From Sphingomonas suaedae (GTDB lineage Bacteria; Pseudomonadota; Alphaproteobacteria; Sphingomonadales; Sphingomonadaceae): a stretch of DNA of 64,000 bases. Location of the stretch: the NCBI RefSeq assembly GCF_007833215.1, contig NZ_CP042239.1:2294001-2358000 (forward strand), written 5' to 3'. Of this stretch, positions 42,318 through 51,818 are shown one piece after another (position 1 is the first letter of the stretch; every line of letters begins with the position of its first letter). The translations under genes were made by a program, and so were the position numbers. The notes below the pieces were generated by a model. That model saw only the letters and a program-made list of their open reading frames with translations. It had not been told where the DNA came from and did not search any database.

Positions 42318-42986
42318 ATGCGCTCCATCCTTCTCGCCCTGCCGCTGTTGATCCTGGCCAGCCCCGCATTGGCCCAGGAGGAGGACAGCGAAGTGTGGCT
42401 GACCGGCGGCGCAGGCATTGCGGTGGGCGAGAACAGCGAGATCGATTTCGAGGCGGTCAGCCGGTTCAGCGACGATTCGGGCGGTCTGTACGAAGCGGAG
42501 TTCATGGGGGGCTTTACCCAGACAGTCGCAAAGGGCGTGTCGATCCACGGCGGCTATGTTCGCGTCGTCAGCTATTCGCGCGGCGACGTGACGCGCGGTG
42601 AGGACCGGTTCCGCGTCCAGCTGGGGCTGTCGGGCGATGCCGGGCCGGTCCGGCTTTCCGGCCGGTTGCGGCTCGAGCATCGATCGGCATCGACCGGCGA
42701 CGACACTGCCTATCGTTTTCGCCCGCAGATCAAGGCGTCACTGCCGCTGGGGGACAGCGATTTCAGTCTGGTTGCCAGCCATGAAAGCCTGATCCCGCTC
42801 AACGACACCGACTGGGGGGAACGCGCGGGCTATGACCGGATGCGGAACCTGGCGGGGGTGTCGTGGAAGGCGAGCGATGCGATCGGCGTCGAGATCGGCT
42901 ATCTGAACCAGTATCGCTTCGGTCGCGGCACCCGCCGGGACACGATGGACCATGTCTTGTCGCTGAGCGTCGGCCTGTCGCTCTGA
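42318..42986 (+). CDS. DUF2490 outer-membrane beta-barrel protein
   Basis: A 222-residue outer-membrane protein with signal peptide ([20 protein letters not shown]). The mature part is built of alternating strands ending in aromatic residues: [60 protein letters not shown], and it ends with the OMP-type C-terminus VGLSL. This is a DUF2490 barrel, typical of sphingomonads and flavobacteria. Function unknown. Divergent from fsa; 89 bases separate the start codons. Confidence 0.85.
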   Translation: MRSILLALPLLILASPALAQEEDSEVWLTGGAGIAVGENSEIDFEAVSRFSDDSGGLYEAEFMGGFTQTVAKGVSIHGGYVRVVSYSRGDVTRGEDRFRVQLGLSGDAGPVRLSGRLRLEHRSASTGDDTAYRFRPQIKASLPLGDSDFSLVASHESLIPLNDTDWGERAGYDRMRNLAGVSWKASDAIGVEIGYLNQYRFGRGTRRDTMDHVLSLSVGLSL

Positions 42987-43188
42987 CGACGATGCGAATG
43001 CCCGAAGTTGACACAAAGTTTACGCTAACGCGCAGCTTTGGCGGGTGTCCGAAATCACCAACTGATCTACCCATCGTCGAACTATCGACACGCAGGCGCG
43101 GCTGACAGGGTCAAGGAGCGATCCGGGCGTCCGGCATCGCGATGCCAGATCAAATCTATTCCAACATTTCAAGGGGAATGCTGCAACC

Positions 43189-43217
43189 TTGCCCCGCCCC
43201 AACTGTACTGCTAGACT
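43189..43217 (+). promoter_or_regulatory. Putative promoter giving a leaderless CPBP transcript
   Basis: TTGCCC (43189-43194) and TAGACT (43212-43217) with 17-base spacing resemble a sigma-70 promoter. The GTG start of the CPBP gene begins 7 bases after the -10 box, exactly where transcription would start, so the mRNA may have no 5' leader. Confidence 0.5.
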
Positions 43218-43223
43218 AACACA

Positions 43224-43913
43224 GTGACTGGAAGCCTTCGCCTCGCCCTAGCCCTGATATTTGGCCTTGTCGGTTGGTATGCAATCGTGGTTGCCGCCGA
43301 TTATATGCTGGTCAGCGCGGGAGAACTGCCGCCGGGTGTCCGATATACCGCACTGGGCCTGGTCGAACTGGTCTTCGGCGGCGCGATCATCTGGCTCGCG
43401 CTCCGTTTCGCGCGGCTGCGCCTGACTGACGCCGGACTCGTCCGCACGGAATTGAAGTCCGACACTCTCGTCGGAATCGGGATTGGCCTCACATTCGCGG
43501 CGGTGCAGTTTCTGCTCATCATTCCCGCTACCGGCGGCGCTGCGCGCAGCGACGTTGTCGCCAATGCAGCGCAGATCGGCGAAACCTATGCCGGCTTTTC
43601 CGGGATTTTGATCCTCGCCCTGCTCGGATCGACAAGCGAAGAACTGCTGTTTCGCGGCCTGCTGCTGTTCGGCCTGGCGAAGCTGTGCGGGGGAGGAACC
43701 GCCGGCAAGATCGTCTCCACCATCGTCGTGGCAACGCTGTTCGCCCTGAGCCATGGCTATCAAGGGTGGGCGGGGATCATCGACACGGGCTTTTATGGCG
43801 GACTGCTGATGAGCCTGCTCTATTGGTGGCGGGGTATGCGGCTCGCCGCCCCGATCGCCGCCCATGCGACGTGGAACCTGATCGCTGCAACCGTGATCTT
43901 CTTGGCCTATTAA
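43224..43913 (+). CDS. CPBP-family intramembrane protease
   Basis: A 229-residue inner-membrane protein with about seven hydrophobic segments and the CPBP (CAAX-prenyl protease/abortive-infection) motifs: SEELLFRGLLLFGL (Glu-Glu and Arg), LFALSHGYQGWAG (His) and AAHATWNL (His and Asn). These residues form the metal site of the membrane glutamic/metalloprotease family. Start is GTG at 43224; no ribosome site is visible, which fits the leaderless-promoter proposal. Role in sphingomonads unknown; family members take part in bacteriocin self-immunity or envelope proteolysis. Confidence 0.85.
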   Translation: MTGSLRLALALIFGLVGWYAIVVAADYMLVSAGELPPGVRYTALGLVELVFGGAIIWLALRFARLRLTDAGLVRTELKSDTLVGIGIGLTFAAVQFLLIIPATGGAARSDVVANAAQIGETYAGFSGILILALLGSTSEELLFRGLLLFGLAKLCGGGTAGKIVSTIVVATLFALSHGYQGWAGIIDTGFYGGLLMSLLYWWRGMRLAAPIAAHATWNLIAATVIFLAY

Positions 43914-43997
43914 CGTCGATCCAGCCTCGCGGTACGCGTAGCGCCAGCCGTGGCGCACCTGAATCATTCGATATTTGGCCGGGCATTCGCCCGCAGC

Positions 43998-44082
43998 GCG
44001 GTGCCGGCCCGCTCCCCCACCCGGCCACCCACTTCAAGGTATCTTCGATGGGTGGCCGGGTGGGGGAGCGGGCTGGCACCGC
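43998..44082. repeat. Family A palindrome, copy 3
   Basis: A 34-base inverted repeat beginning GCGGTGCCGGCCCGCTCCCC, with one mismatch (right arm GCGGGCTGGCACCGC) and a 17-base loop, between the CPBP gene and priA, both on the plus strand. The outer TAGA/TCTA arms of copies 4 and 5 are not recognisable here. Confidence 0.93.
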
Positions 44083-44179
44083 ACATGCGCCCTTGGGCGC
44101 ATCAAAAACGACAGACATCCCATCAACCGGGTCATCGACCGGGTTTGCGCCGCCCGCCCGAATCCCGATATGGACCCCC

Positions 44180-46345
44180 ATGTCCCGCGCCCGTGTCATC
44201 GTCCTCAACAGCGCGCTCGGCCCGCTCGACTATCGCGTCCCGCGCGGCATGGCGGTCGAGCCGGGGTCGATCGTGGTCGCGCCGCTCGGCCCGCGCCAGT
44301 TGATCGGGGTGGTGTGGGAAGCCGAGCGACTGCCGACCGAGGAGGTAGGCGACAATCGCCTCCGCAACCTGCTCGCCGTCGCCGATGCGCCGCCGATCCC
44401 GGCGCCGCTCCGGCGCTTGATCGAATGGACGGCGGACTATTATCTCGCCCCGCTCGCTTCGGTGCTGCGAATGGCGCTCAGTTCCACGTCTGCGCTGGAG
44501 GGCGGCAAGACGATCGTCGAATATCGCGCGACCGGCGAAGTGCCCGACCGCATGACCGCGCAGCGCGAACAGGCGCTGGCGCGGATTGGCGACCGGCAGG
44601 GGTTGATCCGCGAACTGGCCGCGATTGCCGACGTATCGGACGGCGTGATCCGTGGCCTCGTCAAGGTCGGCGCGATCGAGGGGGTCGCGGTCGATCTGGA
44701 CAGCCCCTATCCCGCGCCCGACCCCGCCTATGCCCCGCCCGACCTGTCCGCCGACCAGCGCGCCGCCGCGACGACATTGTGCGAGGCGGTCGATGCGCAG
44801 CGGTTTCAGCCCTTTCTGCTCGACGGCGTCACAGGTTCGGGCAAGACCGAGGTGTATTTCGAGGCGGTGGCGAGCGCGATCCGCGCCGGGCGGCAGAGCC
44901 TGGTCCTGCTGCCCGAAATCGCGCTGACCGAGCCCTTTCTCAAACGCTTTCACGCGCGCTTCGGGGTGGAGCCGGTGGCGTGGCATTCGGGCCTGCGCCA
45001 GTCACAGCGGCGCCGGGCGTGGCGCGCGATCGCCAGTGGCGAGGCGCTGGTTACGGTGGGGGCGCGGTCCTCGCTGTTCCTGCCCTATCCCAATCTCGGC
45101 CTGATCGTGGTCGACGAGGCGCATGAGACGAGCTTCAAGCAGGAGGAAGGCGTCCATTACCACGCCCGCGACGTGGCAGTGATGCGCGGGCATTTCGAGG
45201 CGTGTCCGGTGGTGCTGGCATCGGCGACCCCGGCGATCGAGACGCGGCAGCAGGTGGCGCTGGGCCGCTATGCCGAACTCAAGCTACCCGGTCGCTATGG
45301 CGCGGCGGAGATGCCGGCGATCGAGGCGATCGACCTGATCGCGGAACCGCCGATGCGCGGGCGCTGGCTGGCGCCGAAACTGGTCAAGGCGATCGACGCG
45401 ACGCTCGAACGCGGCGAACAGGTGCTGCTGTTCCTCAACCGGCGCGGCTATGCGCCGCTGACCTTGTGCCGCACCTGCGGACATCGCTTTCAATGTCCCA
45501 ATTGCACCGCCTGGATGGTCGAGCACCGGCTGATCAGCCGCCTTGCCTGCCACCATTGCGGGCATGTCATCCCGACGCCGCGCGCCTGCCCCGAATGCGA
45601 CAGCGAGGACAGCCTGGTCGCGTGCGGCCCCGGCGTCGAGCGGATCGCGGACGAGGTGGCGGCGCTGTACCCGGACGCCAGGACAGCCATCGTCACGTCG
45701 GACACGATCTGGTCCCCGGCCAAGGCGGCGGAATTCGTCAACCGGATGGAGGCGGGCGACATCGACATCGTCGTCGGGACGCAATTGGTGACCAAGGGGT
45801 ATCACTTCCCCAACCTCACCCTGGTCGGGGTGGTGGACGCGGATCTGGGGCTGGAGGGCGGCGATTTGCGCGCGGCGGAGCGCAGCTTCCAGCAAATCTG
45901 CCAGGTCGCGGGGCGCGCCGGACGCGGCGAAAAGCCGGGCCATGTCCTGATCCAGACGCACAGCCCCAAGGCGCCGGTGATGCGGGCGCTGGTCAGCGGC
46001 GATGCAGAGGGGTTCTATGCGGCGGAAACCGAGGCGCGGCGCGAGGCGGGTGCCCCGCCCTTTGGCCGCTATGCCGCGATCATCGTGTCGAGCGAGGACA
46101 AGGACGCGGCGCTGGAGACCGCCCGCGCGATCGGCCGCAGCGCGCCGCAGGTGGAGGCGATGCAGGTCTTCGGCCCCGCTCCCGCTCCGCTGGCGATGTT
46201 GCGCGGCCGCCACCGTTTTCGCCTGCTGGTCCACGCCCGCCGCGCGCTGGATGTGCAGGATGTGATCCGCGACTGGCTGGGCGGGGTGGACTGGTCGGCC
46301 AAGGTGCGCGTGGTGGTGGACGTCGACCCCTATAATTTCCTGTAG
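44180..46345 (+). CDS. priA: Primosomal replication restart helicase
   Basis: DNA helicase that reloads the replisome at stalled forks. The 721-residue protein has the 3'-DNA binding N-terminal domain (SALGPLDYRVPRGMAVEPGS), the Walker A loop GVTGSGKTEVY, the DEAH box VVDEAHETSFK, the zinc-binding cysteine group (CRTCGHRFQCPNC, CHHCGH, CPEC), and the helicase C-terminal QICQVAGRAGRGEKPG. All are intact. The start at 44180 is chosen by homology; longer readings from 43685 run through the repeat and the CPBP gene. Its stop codon TAG is the first three bases of palindrome A4. Confidence 0.95.
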   Translation: MSRARVIVLNSALGPLDYRVPRGMAVEPGSIVVAPLGPRQLIGVVWEAERLPTEEVGDNRLRNLLAVADAPPIPAPLRRLIEWTADYYLAPLASVLRMALSSTSALEGGKTIVEYRATGEVPDRMTAQREQALARIGDRQGLIRELAAIADVSDGVIRGLVKVGAIEGVAVDLDSPYPAPDPAYAPPDLSADQRAAATTLCEAVDAQRFQPFLLDGVTGSGKTEVYFEAVASAIRAGRQSLVLLPEIALTEPFLKRFHARFGVEPVAWHSGLRQSQRRRAWRAIASGEALVTVGARSSLFLPYPNLGLIVVDEAHETSFKQEEGVHYHARDVAVMRGHFEACPVVLASATPAIETRQQVALGRYAELKLPGRYGAAEMPAIEAIDLIAEPPMRGRWLAPKLVKAIDATLERGEQVLLFLNRRGYAPLTLCRTCGHRFQCPNCTAWMVEHRLISRLACHHCGHVIPTPRACPECDSEDSLVACGPGVERIADEVAALYPDARTAIVTSDTIWSPAKAAEFVNRMEAGDIDIVVGTQLVTKGYHFPNLTLVGVVDADLGLEGGDLRAAERSFQQICQVAGRAGRGEKPGHVLIQTHSPKAPVMRALVSGDAEGFYAAETEARREAGAPPFGRYAAIIVSSEDKDAALETARAIGRSAPQVEAMQVFGPAPAPLAMLRGRHRFRLLVHARRALDVQDVIRDWLGGVDWSAKVRVVVDVDPYNFL

Positions 46346-46467
46346 ACTGGTCTTCAGTTGCGCGGCGCCGGCCCGCTCCCCCACCCGGCCAACCACACGG
46401 TATCTTCGATGGGTGGCCGGGTGAGGAGCGGGCCGGCGCCGGTTCAGCCAAGCCGAAAACGAGTCTA
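46343..46467. repeat. Family A palindrome, copy 4 with outer arms
   Basis: Inner palindrome 46363-46441 (arms beginning CGGCGCCGGCCCGC; the right arm has lost two bases). Outer arms TAGACTGGTCTTCAG (46343-46357) and CCGAAAACGAGTCTA (46453-46467) are inverted and diverged. The first three bases are the priA stop codon. Confidence 0.85.
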
Positions 46468-46552
46468 ACGCCGGAAAGGCCGGGCTTTTGCCTTGCCTCG
46501 CCGGGGGCCACCCAATACCCTTGGCCCATCAGATAGTGGGGACGGGTTACCA

Positions 46553-48178
46553 ATGAATTTCAAGCTCTTGGCGATTTGCGCGACGCTGGTCGCGCCGGGA
46601 ATCGCCCATGCCGACTGGAAGCGTGCCGAATCGAAGAACTTCATCGTGTTCAGCGAGGGTTCCGAGGAAGAGCTGCGCACCGCGACCGAGAATATGGAGA
46701 AGTTCGCCTTCGTGCAGGCCGTGGTGCAGGGCAAGAAGGACGTGCCGCCATCGCCGGTGAAGCTCAAAGTCTATATGGTCGCGAACGTGCCCGCCGTGGT
46801 CGCGACGCTCCCCTTCCCGTCCTATGGCGTCGGCGGCTATTATAATCCGGTGCTGCGCGGCCCGTTCCTGGTGACGCCGCGCCGGGGGATCCGCAGCACC
46901 AAGATGCGCTCCGCCCGCCGCCTGAGCGCCGCCGACGATGCGTTCGAGGCGGATGGCGTCTTCTATCACGAGTTGACCCACCATTTCATGTTCCAATACT
47001 CGCCCGCCGCATACCCCTCATGGTATTCGGAAGGGTTCGCGGAATTCTGGGGCGGGTTCCAGATCGAGACCAGCGACAAGGCTGACCTCGTCCGCTTCGG
47101 CCTGCCGCAGACCTCGCGCCTGACGCAGATTGCGCGCTCGCCCTGGATGCCGATGGAAAAGCTGCTCACCGCGCGCAGCTATGCCGATGCGGGCGACCAG
47201 ATCGGATCGCTCTATGCGCAGGGCTGGCTGCTGACCCATTATTCCTTCGTCAACAGCGAACGGAACAAGCAGCTTCAGACCTATCTCGCCGCGATCAACC
47301 GGGGCGAAACCTATGCCGACGCCGCCAAGGCGGGATACGGTGCCACGCTCGACGCGCTCAACAGCGAGCTTCAGGCCTATGCGCGTCAGGGCAAGATCGG
47401 CACCCAGCAAATCTCGTTCAAACCGATCCCGACGGGCGAGATCGCGATTCGCGCGACGACGCCCGCCGAGAACGAACTGCTCGACGAAGACCAGCGGCTG
47501 AGCGGCGGTGTCGCCAAGAGCGACCGCGAGAGCTTCGTCCGCCGGGTGCGCGAGGGCGCGGCGAAGTTCCCGAACGATCCGTTCGCGCTCGCGGTTCTCA
47601 CCGAGACCGAGGACCTTGCGGGCAACGCAGCCGAGGCACAGGCGGCGCTGGACCGCTGGATCGCGGTCGCTCCGAAGGATCCGGGCGCGCTGATGTTCAA
47701 GGGCAAGCTCGCGACGCAGCGGCTCGCCGCCGCCAAATCGACCGATGCCGACGCATGGGAAACCGCACGCGCCAATATCGCCGCCGCGATCAAGGCGTCA
47801 CCCGACACCCCGCGCTTCTACAAGGTCTATTACGACAGCTTCGTCGCCGAGGGTCGTTATCCGCCGCCCGCCGGCGCGCTCAACGGCCTCGCTTATGCGC
47901 TCAAGCTCGTGCCGAACGACGACGACCTGCGCTATCAGGTGGCGAAGGATTATGAGGATCGCGACATGATCCCCGAAGCGATCGCGGTGATCCGTCCGCT
48001 CGCCTATACGATCAAGCCGGACAGCGAGCTGTCGCCGGGCGAGAAGCGGCGGCGGGACAAGGCCAAGGAAACCTATGCGATGCTGGGCCAGACCGATTAT
48101 GAGACGCCCCGCGAAATGTATGATCGCCTGCTCAAGAAGCAGGACGAGGCCAAGGGCGGCAAGACCGCCGGAAACTGA
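46553..48178 (+). CDS. Peptidase-MA-like (DUF1570) protein with TPR region
   Basis: A 541-residue exported protein (signal peptide MNFKLLAICATLVAPGIAHA). The front half holds a zinc-metallopeptidase motif, YHELTHHFMF (HExxH near residue 139), followed by a downstream Glu in SWYSEGFAEFWGG, which together form a gluzincin-like site of the DUF1570 group. The second half is helical with TPR-like units (FALAVLTETEDLAGNAAEAQ, AALDRWIAVAPKDPGALMF, then LAYALKLVPNDDDLRYQVAK). A 7-base gap separates it from the S1 protease gene, so both are likely cotranscribed. The substrate is unknown. Confidence 0.82.
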   Translation: MNFKLLAICATLVAPGIAHADWKRAESKNFIVFSEGSEEELRTATENMEKFAFVQAVVQGKKDVPPSPVKLKVYMVANVPAVVATLPFPSYGVGGYYNPVLRGPFLVTPRRGIRSTKMRSARRLSAADDAFEADGVFYHELTHHFMFQYSPAAYPSWYSEGFAEFWGGFQIETSDKADLVRFGLPQTSRLTQIARSPWMPMEKLLTARSYADAGDQIGSLYAQGWLLTHYSFVNSERNKQLQTYLAAINRGETYADAAKAGYGATLDALNSELQAYARQGKIGTQQISFKPIPTGEIAIRATTPAENELLDEDQRLSGGVAKSDRESFVRRVREGAAKFPNDPFALAVLTETEDLAGNAAEAQAALDRWIAVAPKDPGALMFKGKLATQRLAAAKSTDADAWETARANIAAAIKASPDTPRFYKVYYDSFVAEGRYPPPAGALNGLAYALKLVPNDDDLRYQVAKDYEDRDMIPEAIAVIRPLAYTIKPDSELSPGEKRRRDKAKETYAMLGQTDYETPREMYDRLLKKQDEAKGGKTAGN

Positions 48179-48185
48179 GGGCACG

Positions 48186-49706
48186 ATGCACGGCATGGTT
48201 CGCTGGCTGATCCTGCTCGCCATGCTGTGCGTCTGGCCGTTCGCGGCCCGCGCCGACGATATCTCGGCGGCCGGGCGGGGCGTGGTGCGGATCGTCACCA
48301 TCGCGACGATCGAAGGCGAAGTCGTCGGTTTCGGCCATGGCAGCGGCTTTGCCGTCGCCCCCAACCGCGTGCTCACCAACGCCCATGTCGTCGAGGCAGC
48401 CGAACGCTATCCCGGCAATGTCGTGATCGGCGTCGTCCCGTCGGAGGGCGACAAGACCTTTCAGGGGCGGCTGATCGCGATCGACAGCGACCGCGACCTT
48501 GCCCTGATCGAATTTGCCGGCATCCGCCTGCCCCCGCTCACCTTCTATTCCGGGCCGGTCAATGAGGGCGATTCGATGATCGCGCTCGGCTATCCGGGCA
48601 ATGTCGATCTCGCCACCGCGCGATCGGCGGCGGACTTCATCACGCCGCTGACCCCGATCCGGTCGCAGGGCGTGTTTTCGGGGCGCCGCGATCTTCAGGG
48701 GGTGCGGGTGCTGCTCCACACTGCGGGCATTGCGCGGGGCAATTCGGGCGGGCCGTTGCTCGATTCCTGCGGGCGCGTGCTCGGCGTCAATGCCGCGCTG
48801 ACCCGTGCCGACGATGGCGATGCCAGTTTCGGCTTCGCCATCGCGAACGAGGAGGTCGCCGCTTTCCTCCGCGAAGCGAAGCAGCCAATGCCCGCCAATG
48901 GCGTCGCCTGTACCAGCATCGCCGAGCGGCTGGCACAGGACCGCAGCGCCGCCGAGCAGGCGCGCGAGGCGGAGGAATTGCGCAAGCGCGAGGCGGCGGC
49001 AGTGGCGGCGGCGGATCGCGACAACGCCATCCAGCGGGCGCGGTCCGAGAATATCGTGATGCGCGAGAACTATATGGCCGGGGCCGCGCTGCTGCTGGTG
49101 TTCGGCGCGTTCACGCTCGGCATTGCCGGGCTGTTGCTGACCCGCGAACAGAAGCGCGAGGCGATTTACACGGCGGTGGGCGGCGGCGCGCTGATCGTGG
49201 CGTCGGTCGTCACCTTCATCCTCCGCCCGGCCTTCGACCCCGCGGCGATCGATGGCGGTGCGCGCGTGGCGATTCCCCCGCCGGTCGCGCAGCCCGGAGG
49301 GCTGGGCAAGATGGTCTGCACCATCGATCCGGCCCGCTCGCGCATTACCGTATCCGATACGCAGGATGTGGCGATCGACATCAACGCCGATGGCTGCGTC
49401 AACGGCCGCACCCAATATGCCGAGGCGGGGCAGAACTGGCAGCGCATCCTGGTGCCCGACGAGGAACAGGCGGTCTCCGTCCTCGAATATGCGCCGACGA
49501 CGCGCACCTATTCGACGACGCGCTACCTGCTGTCCGCGCGCCAGATGGAGGAGGCACGCAAGCGCCGCGCAGAGGTCAAGGTGAAGGCCTGCAGCACCGA
49601 TCCCGCCGCCCGCGCCGACCTGGCGTCGCGCCAGCAGGCGATCCGCACCGCTTTGCCCCAGATTTTCAACGAACGGCTGGTCTATAGCTGCAAGTCTGCG
49701 GACTAG
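48186..49706 (+). CDS. Secreted trypsin-like (S1) serine protease with membrane segments
   Basis: A 506-residue protein. It has a signal peptide (RWLILLAMLCVWPFAARA), a S1/DegP-type protease domain with triad His 67 (LTNAHVVE), Asp 104 (SDRDLALIEF) and Ser 187 (GIARGNSGGPLL), then a charged coiled helix (about 265-300), two transmembrane helices (about 305-355) and a C-terminal domain with a segment of paired cysteines. No PDZ domain is seen. Together with the preceding metallopeptidase it forms a two-protease operon. Confidence 0.85.
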   Translation: MHGMVRWLILLAMLCVWPFAARADDISAAGRGVVRIVTIATIEGEVVGFGHGSGFAVAPNRVLTNAHVVEAAERYPGNVVIGVVPSEGDKTFQGRLIAIDSDRDLALIEFAGIRLPPLTFYSGPVNEGDSMIALGYPGNVDLATARSAADFITPLTPIRSQGVFSGRRDLQGVRVLLHTAGIARGNSGGPLLDSCGRVLGVNAALTRADDGDASFGFAIANEEVAAFLREAKQPMPANGVACTSIAERLAQDRSAAEQAREAEELRKREAAAVAAADRDNAIQRARSENIVMRENYMAGAALLLVFGAFTLGIAGLLLTREQKREAIYTAVGGGALIVASVVTFILRPAFDPAAIDGGARVAIPPPVAQPGGLGKMVCTIDPARSRITVSDTQDVAIDINADGCVNGRTQYAEAGQNWQRILVPDEEQAVSVLEYAPTTRTYSTTRYLLSARQMEEARKRRAEVKVKACSTDPAARADLASRQQAIRTALPQIFNERLVYSCKSAD

Positions 49707-49707
49707 C

Positions 49708-50178
49708 ATGGGCTGGCATGCGATGACGGTCGCCGAGCTGCCCGCCGTGGCGGCGATCTCGGCCGAGGTACATGGCGATTATGCCGAGTCCGAGGAGGTC
49801 TATGCCGAGCGGCTGCGGCTATGGCCGGCAGGCTGCTTCATATGGGAACAGGGCGATGGCGTCGCAGGCCTGCTCGTCGCCCATCCCTGGCATCGCGCGG
49901 CCGCGCCTGCGCTGGGGGTGCTGCTCGGCGCGATCCCGGAGGATGCCGACAGCTTCTATCTGCACGATATCGCTCTGCTCCCCGCGACGCGCGGGCATGG
50001 CGCAGGCAGCGCTGCGACCCGGCTCGTCCTCGATCTCGCCCGGCAGGCGGGGCATTGCGAGGTCAGCCTGGTCGCGGTCAATGGCGCCGAACGTTTCTGG
50101 ATGGCGCAGGGCTTCGCGATCGTCGGAGGCGGCGGCTATGGCCCCGGCACCTATCGGATGCGCCGCAGCGTCGATTGA
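49708..50178 (+). CDS. GNAT-family N-acetyltransferase
   Basis: A 156-residue acetyltransferase. The acetyl-CoA binding segment is ALLPATRGHGAGSAATRLVL (the R-G-x-G-x-G/A motif), preceded by the strand DSFYLHDIAL and followed by EVSLVAVNGAERFWMAQGF, the fourth GNAT motif. It starts one base after the serine protease stop. Substrate is not predictable. Confidence 0.85.
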   Translation: MGWHAMTVAELPAVAAISAEVHGDYAESEEVYAERLRLWPAGCFIWEQGDGVAGLLVAHPWHRAAAPALGVLLGAIPEDADSFYLHDIALLPATRGHGAGSAATRLVLDLARQAGHCEVSLVAVNGAERFWMAQGFAIVGGGGYGPGTYRMRRSVD

Positions 50179-50184
50179 TCGTCC

Positions 50185-51219
50185 TCAGTCTTCGATCCCC
50201 TCCCGCGCGCGCAACACCTTCTTGCGGTCGACGCCATAGGCGTAGCCGCCCATGGTCCCGTCGCTGCGCTGGGCACGGTGGCAGGGGATGAGGATGGCGA
50301 CGTTGTTCGCGCCGCACGCCGTCCCCGCCGCGCGCACCGCGCCGGGGTGACCGGCGGCGATGGCGAGCTGGGTATAGCTCAGCGTCTCGCCGGGGGGGAT
50401 CGCGCGCAATGCCTGCCACACCGCCTCCTGGAACGCGGTGCCACGCACATCGAGCGGCAGGTCGGTGTGCCGTCCCGGCTGCTCGACCTCGGCCACCACC
50501 CGCGCTGCAAGATCGGCGAGCGCCGCGCCGCCCTGTGCAATCTCCGCACGCGGAAAGCGCGTCGCGAGCGCAAGGCTGTCCTCGTCAAACGCGACGCGGC
50601 ACAGCCCCTTGTCCGTCGCCGCGATCAGCAGCGGCCCAAGGCTGGTATCCGCCACCGTCCAGCGAATCGTCACCCCCGCCCCGCCATTGCGCCAGGCGCT
50701 GGGGGTCATCCCCAGCCGGTCGGCAGCGGTTTCGTAAAAGCGGCTTGGTGCCGAATAGCCCGCTTCGTAAATCGCTTCGGTCACGCTTCCCTCCGCATCC
50801 AATGCAGCGGCGGCGCGGCGCGCGCGCAGCCCCCGGGCATAGGCCGCCGGGGTGACCCCGGTCGCACGTTTGAACAGCCGCTGGAAATGATGCGGCGCAT
50901 AGCCGACCTGCGCTGCCAGCGCGTCGAGCCCCGGCGAGTCCTCGGCACCCTCCAGCAGCGCGACCGCCTTTGCCACCGCGATCCGCTCGCGCCCGATCTC
51001 GTCGGGCTTGCAGCGAAGGCACGCGCGCAGCCCCGTCGCCCGCGCGCTCTCGGTATCGGGGAAGAACACGACATTGGTGCGCAGCGGGTGCCGCGCCGGA
51101 CAGCTCGGCTTGCAATAGATGCCGGTGGTCAGCACGCCTGCGATCACCCGCCCGTCATAGGCGCGGTCGCGGCGTTCGAATGCGGCCCAGGCTTCGTCGT
51201 CGGAGATGATGCTGCTCAT
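50185..51219 (-). CDS. ada: Ada bifunctional DNA repair protein and regulator
   Basis: A 344-residue adaptive-response protein. The N-terminal Ada domain repairs methyl phosphotriesters with the cysteines [12 protein letters not shown] and [10 protein letters not shown]; next is an AraC-type HTH ([20 protein letters not shown]), and the C-terminal MGMT domain with active-site ILIPCHRAQ repairs O6-methylguanine. All three parts are intact. It is monocistronic and convergent with the GNAT gene. The start at 51219 is based on homology to the family start. Confidence 0.93.
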   Translation of the reverse strand: MSSIISDDEAWAAFERRDRAYDGRVIAGVLTTGIYCKPSCPARHPLRTNVVFFPDTESARATGLRACLRCKPDEIGRERIAVAKAVALLEGAEDSPGLDALAAQVGYAPHHFQRLFKRATGVTPAAYARGLRARRAAAALDAEGSVTEAIYEAGYSAPSRFYETAADRLGMTPSAWRNGGAGVTIRWTVADTSLGPLLIAATDKGLCRVAFDEDSLALATRFPRAEIAQGGAALADLAARVVAEVEQPGRHTDLPLDVRGTAFQEAVWQALRAIPPGETLSYTQLAIAAGHPGAVRAAGTACGANNVAILIPCHRAQRSDGTMGGYAYGVDRKKVLRAREGIED

Positions 51220-51322
51220 GCGCGCAGATATAGCGCATCGCGCGTGCGCCGCTTCCCGTCCATTGCGTCCAAAGCCGCACGCCATTAGGGGGACGCTTTC
51301 CCGTACTCTTCAGGGCAGGCGA

Positions 51323-51808
51323 ATGGCGGACGCACCACTGGTCGGCATTATCATGGGCAGCACCTCCGATTGGGAGACGATGCGCCACGCCGCCGATATT
51401 CTCGATACGCTCCGCGTGCCGCACGAAACCAAAGTGGTGTCGGCCCACCGCACCCCGCAGCGGCTCTATGACTATGCCACCGGTGCCGCCGATCGCGGGC
51501 TGAAGGTGATCGTCGCGGGCGCGGGTGGCGCGGCGCATCTGCCCGGCATGGCGGCATCGATGACGCACCTGCCGGTGCTGGGCGTGCCGGTGGAGTCCAA
51601 GGCGCTGAACGGCATGGACAGCCTGCTCTCGATCGCCCAGATGCCTGGCGGGATCCCCGTCGGCACGCTAGCGATCGGCAAGGCGGGGGCGACCAATGCC
51701 GGCCTGCTCGCCGCCGCGATCCTCGCGACGGGTGACGCGGACCTCGCCGAACGGCTCAAGGCGTGGCGCGGGCGCCAGACCGATAGCGTCGCGACCGACC
51801 CCGCGTGA
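51323..51808 (+). CDS. purE: N5-carboxyaminoimidazole ribonucleotide mutase
   Basis: Class I PurE; rearranges N5-CAIR to CAIR in purine synthesis. The 161-residue protein has [28 protein letters not shown] and the [13 protein letters not shown] loop, plus the C-terminal [17 protein letters not shown]. The start ATG at 51323 lies behind an AGGGCAGGCGA context. purK follows 10 bases downstream. Confidence 0.95.
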   Translation: MADAPLVGIIMGSTSDWETMRHAADILDTLRVPHETKVVSAHRTPQRLYDYATGAADRGLKVIVAGAGGAAHLPGMAASMTHLPVLGVPVESKALNGMDSLLSIAQMPGGIPVGTLAIGKAGATNAGLLAAAILATGDADLAERLKAWRGRQTDSVATDPA

Positions 51809-51818
51809 CCACGTCCGA

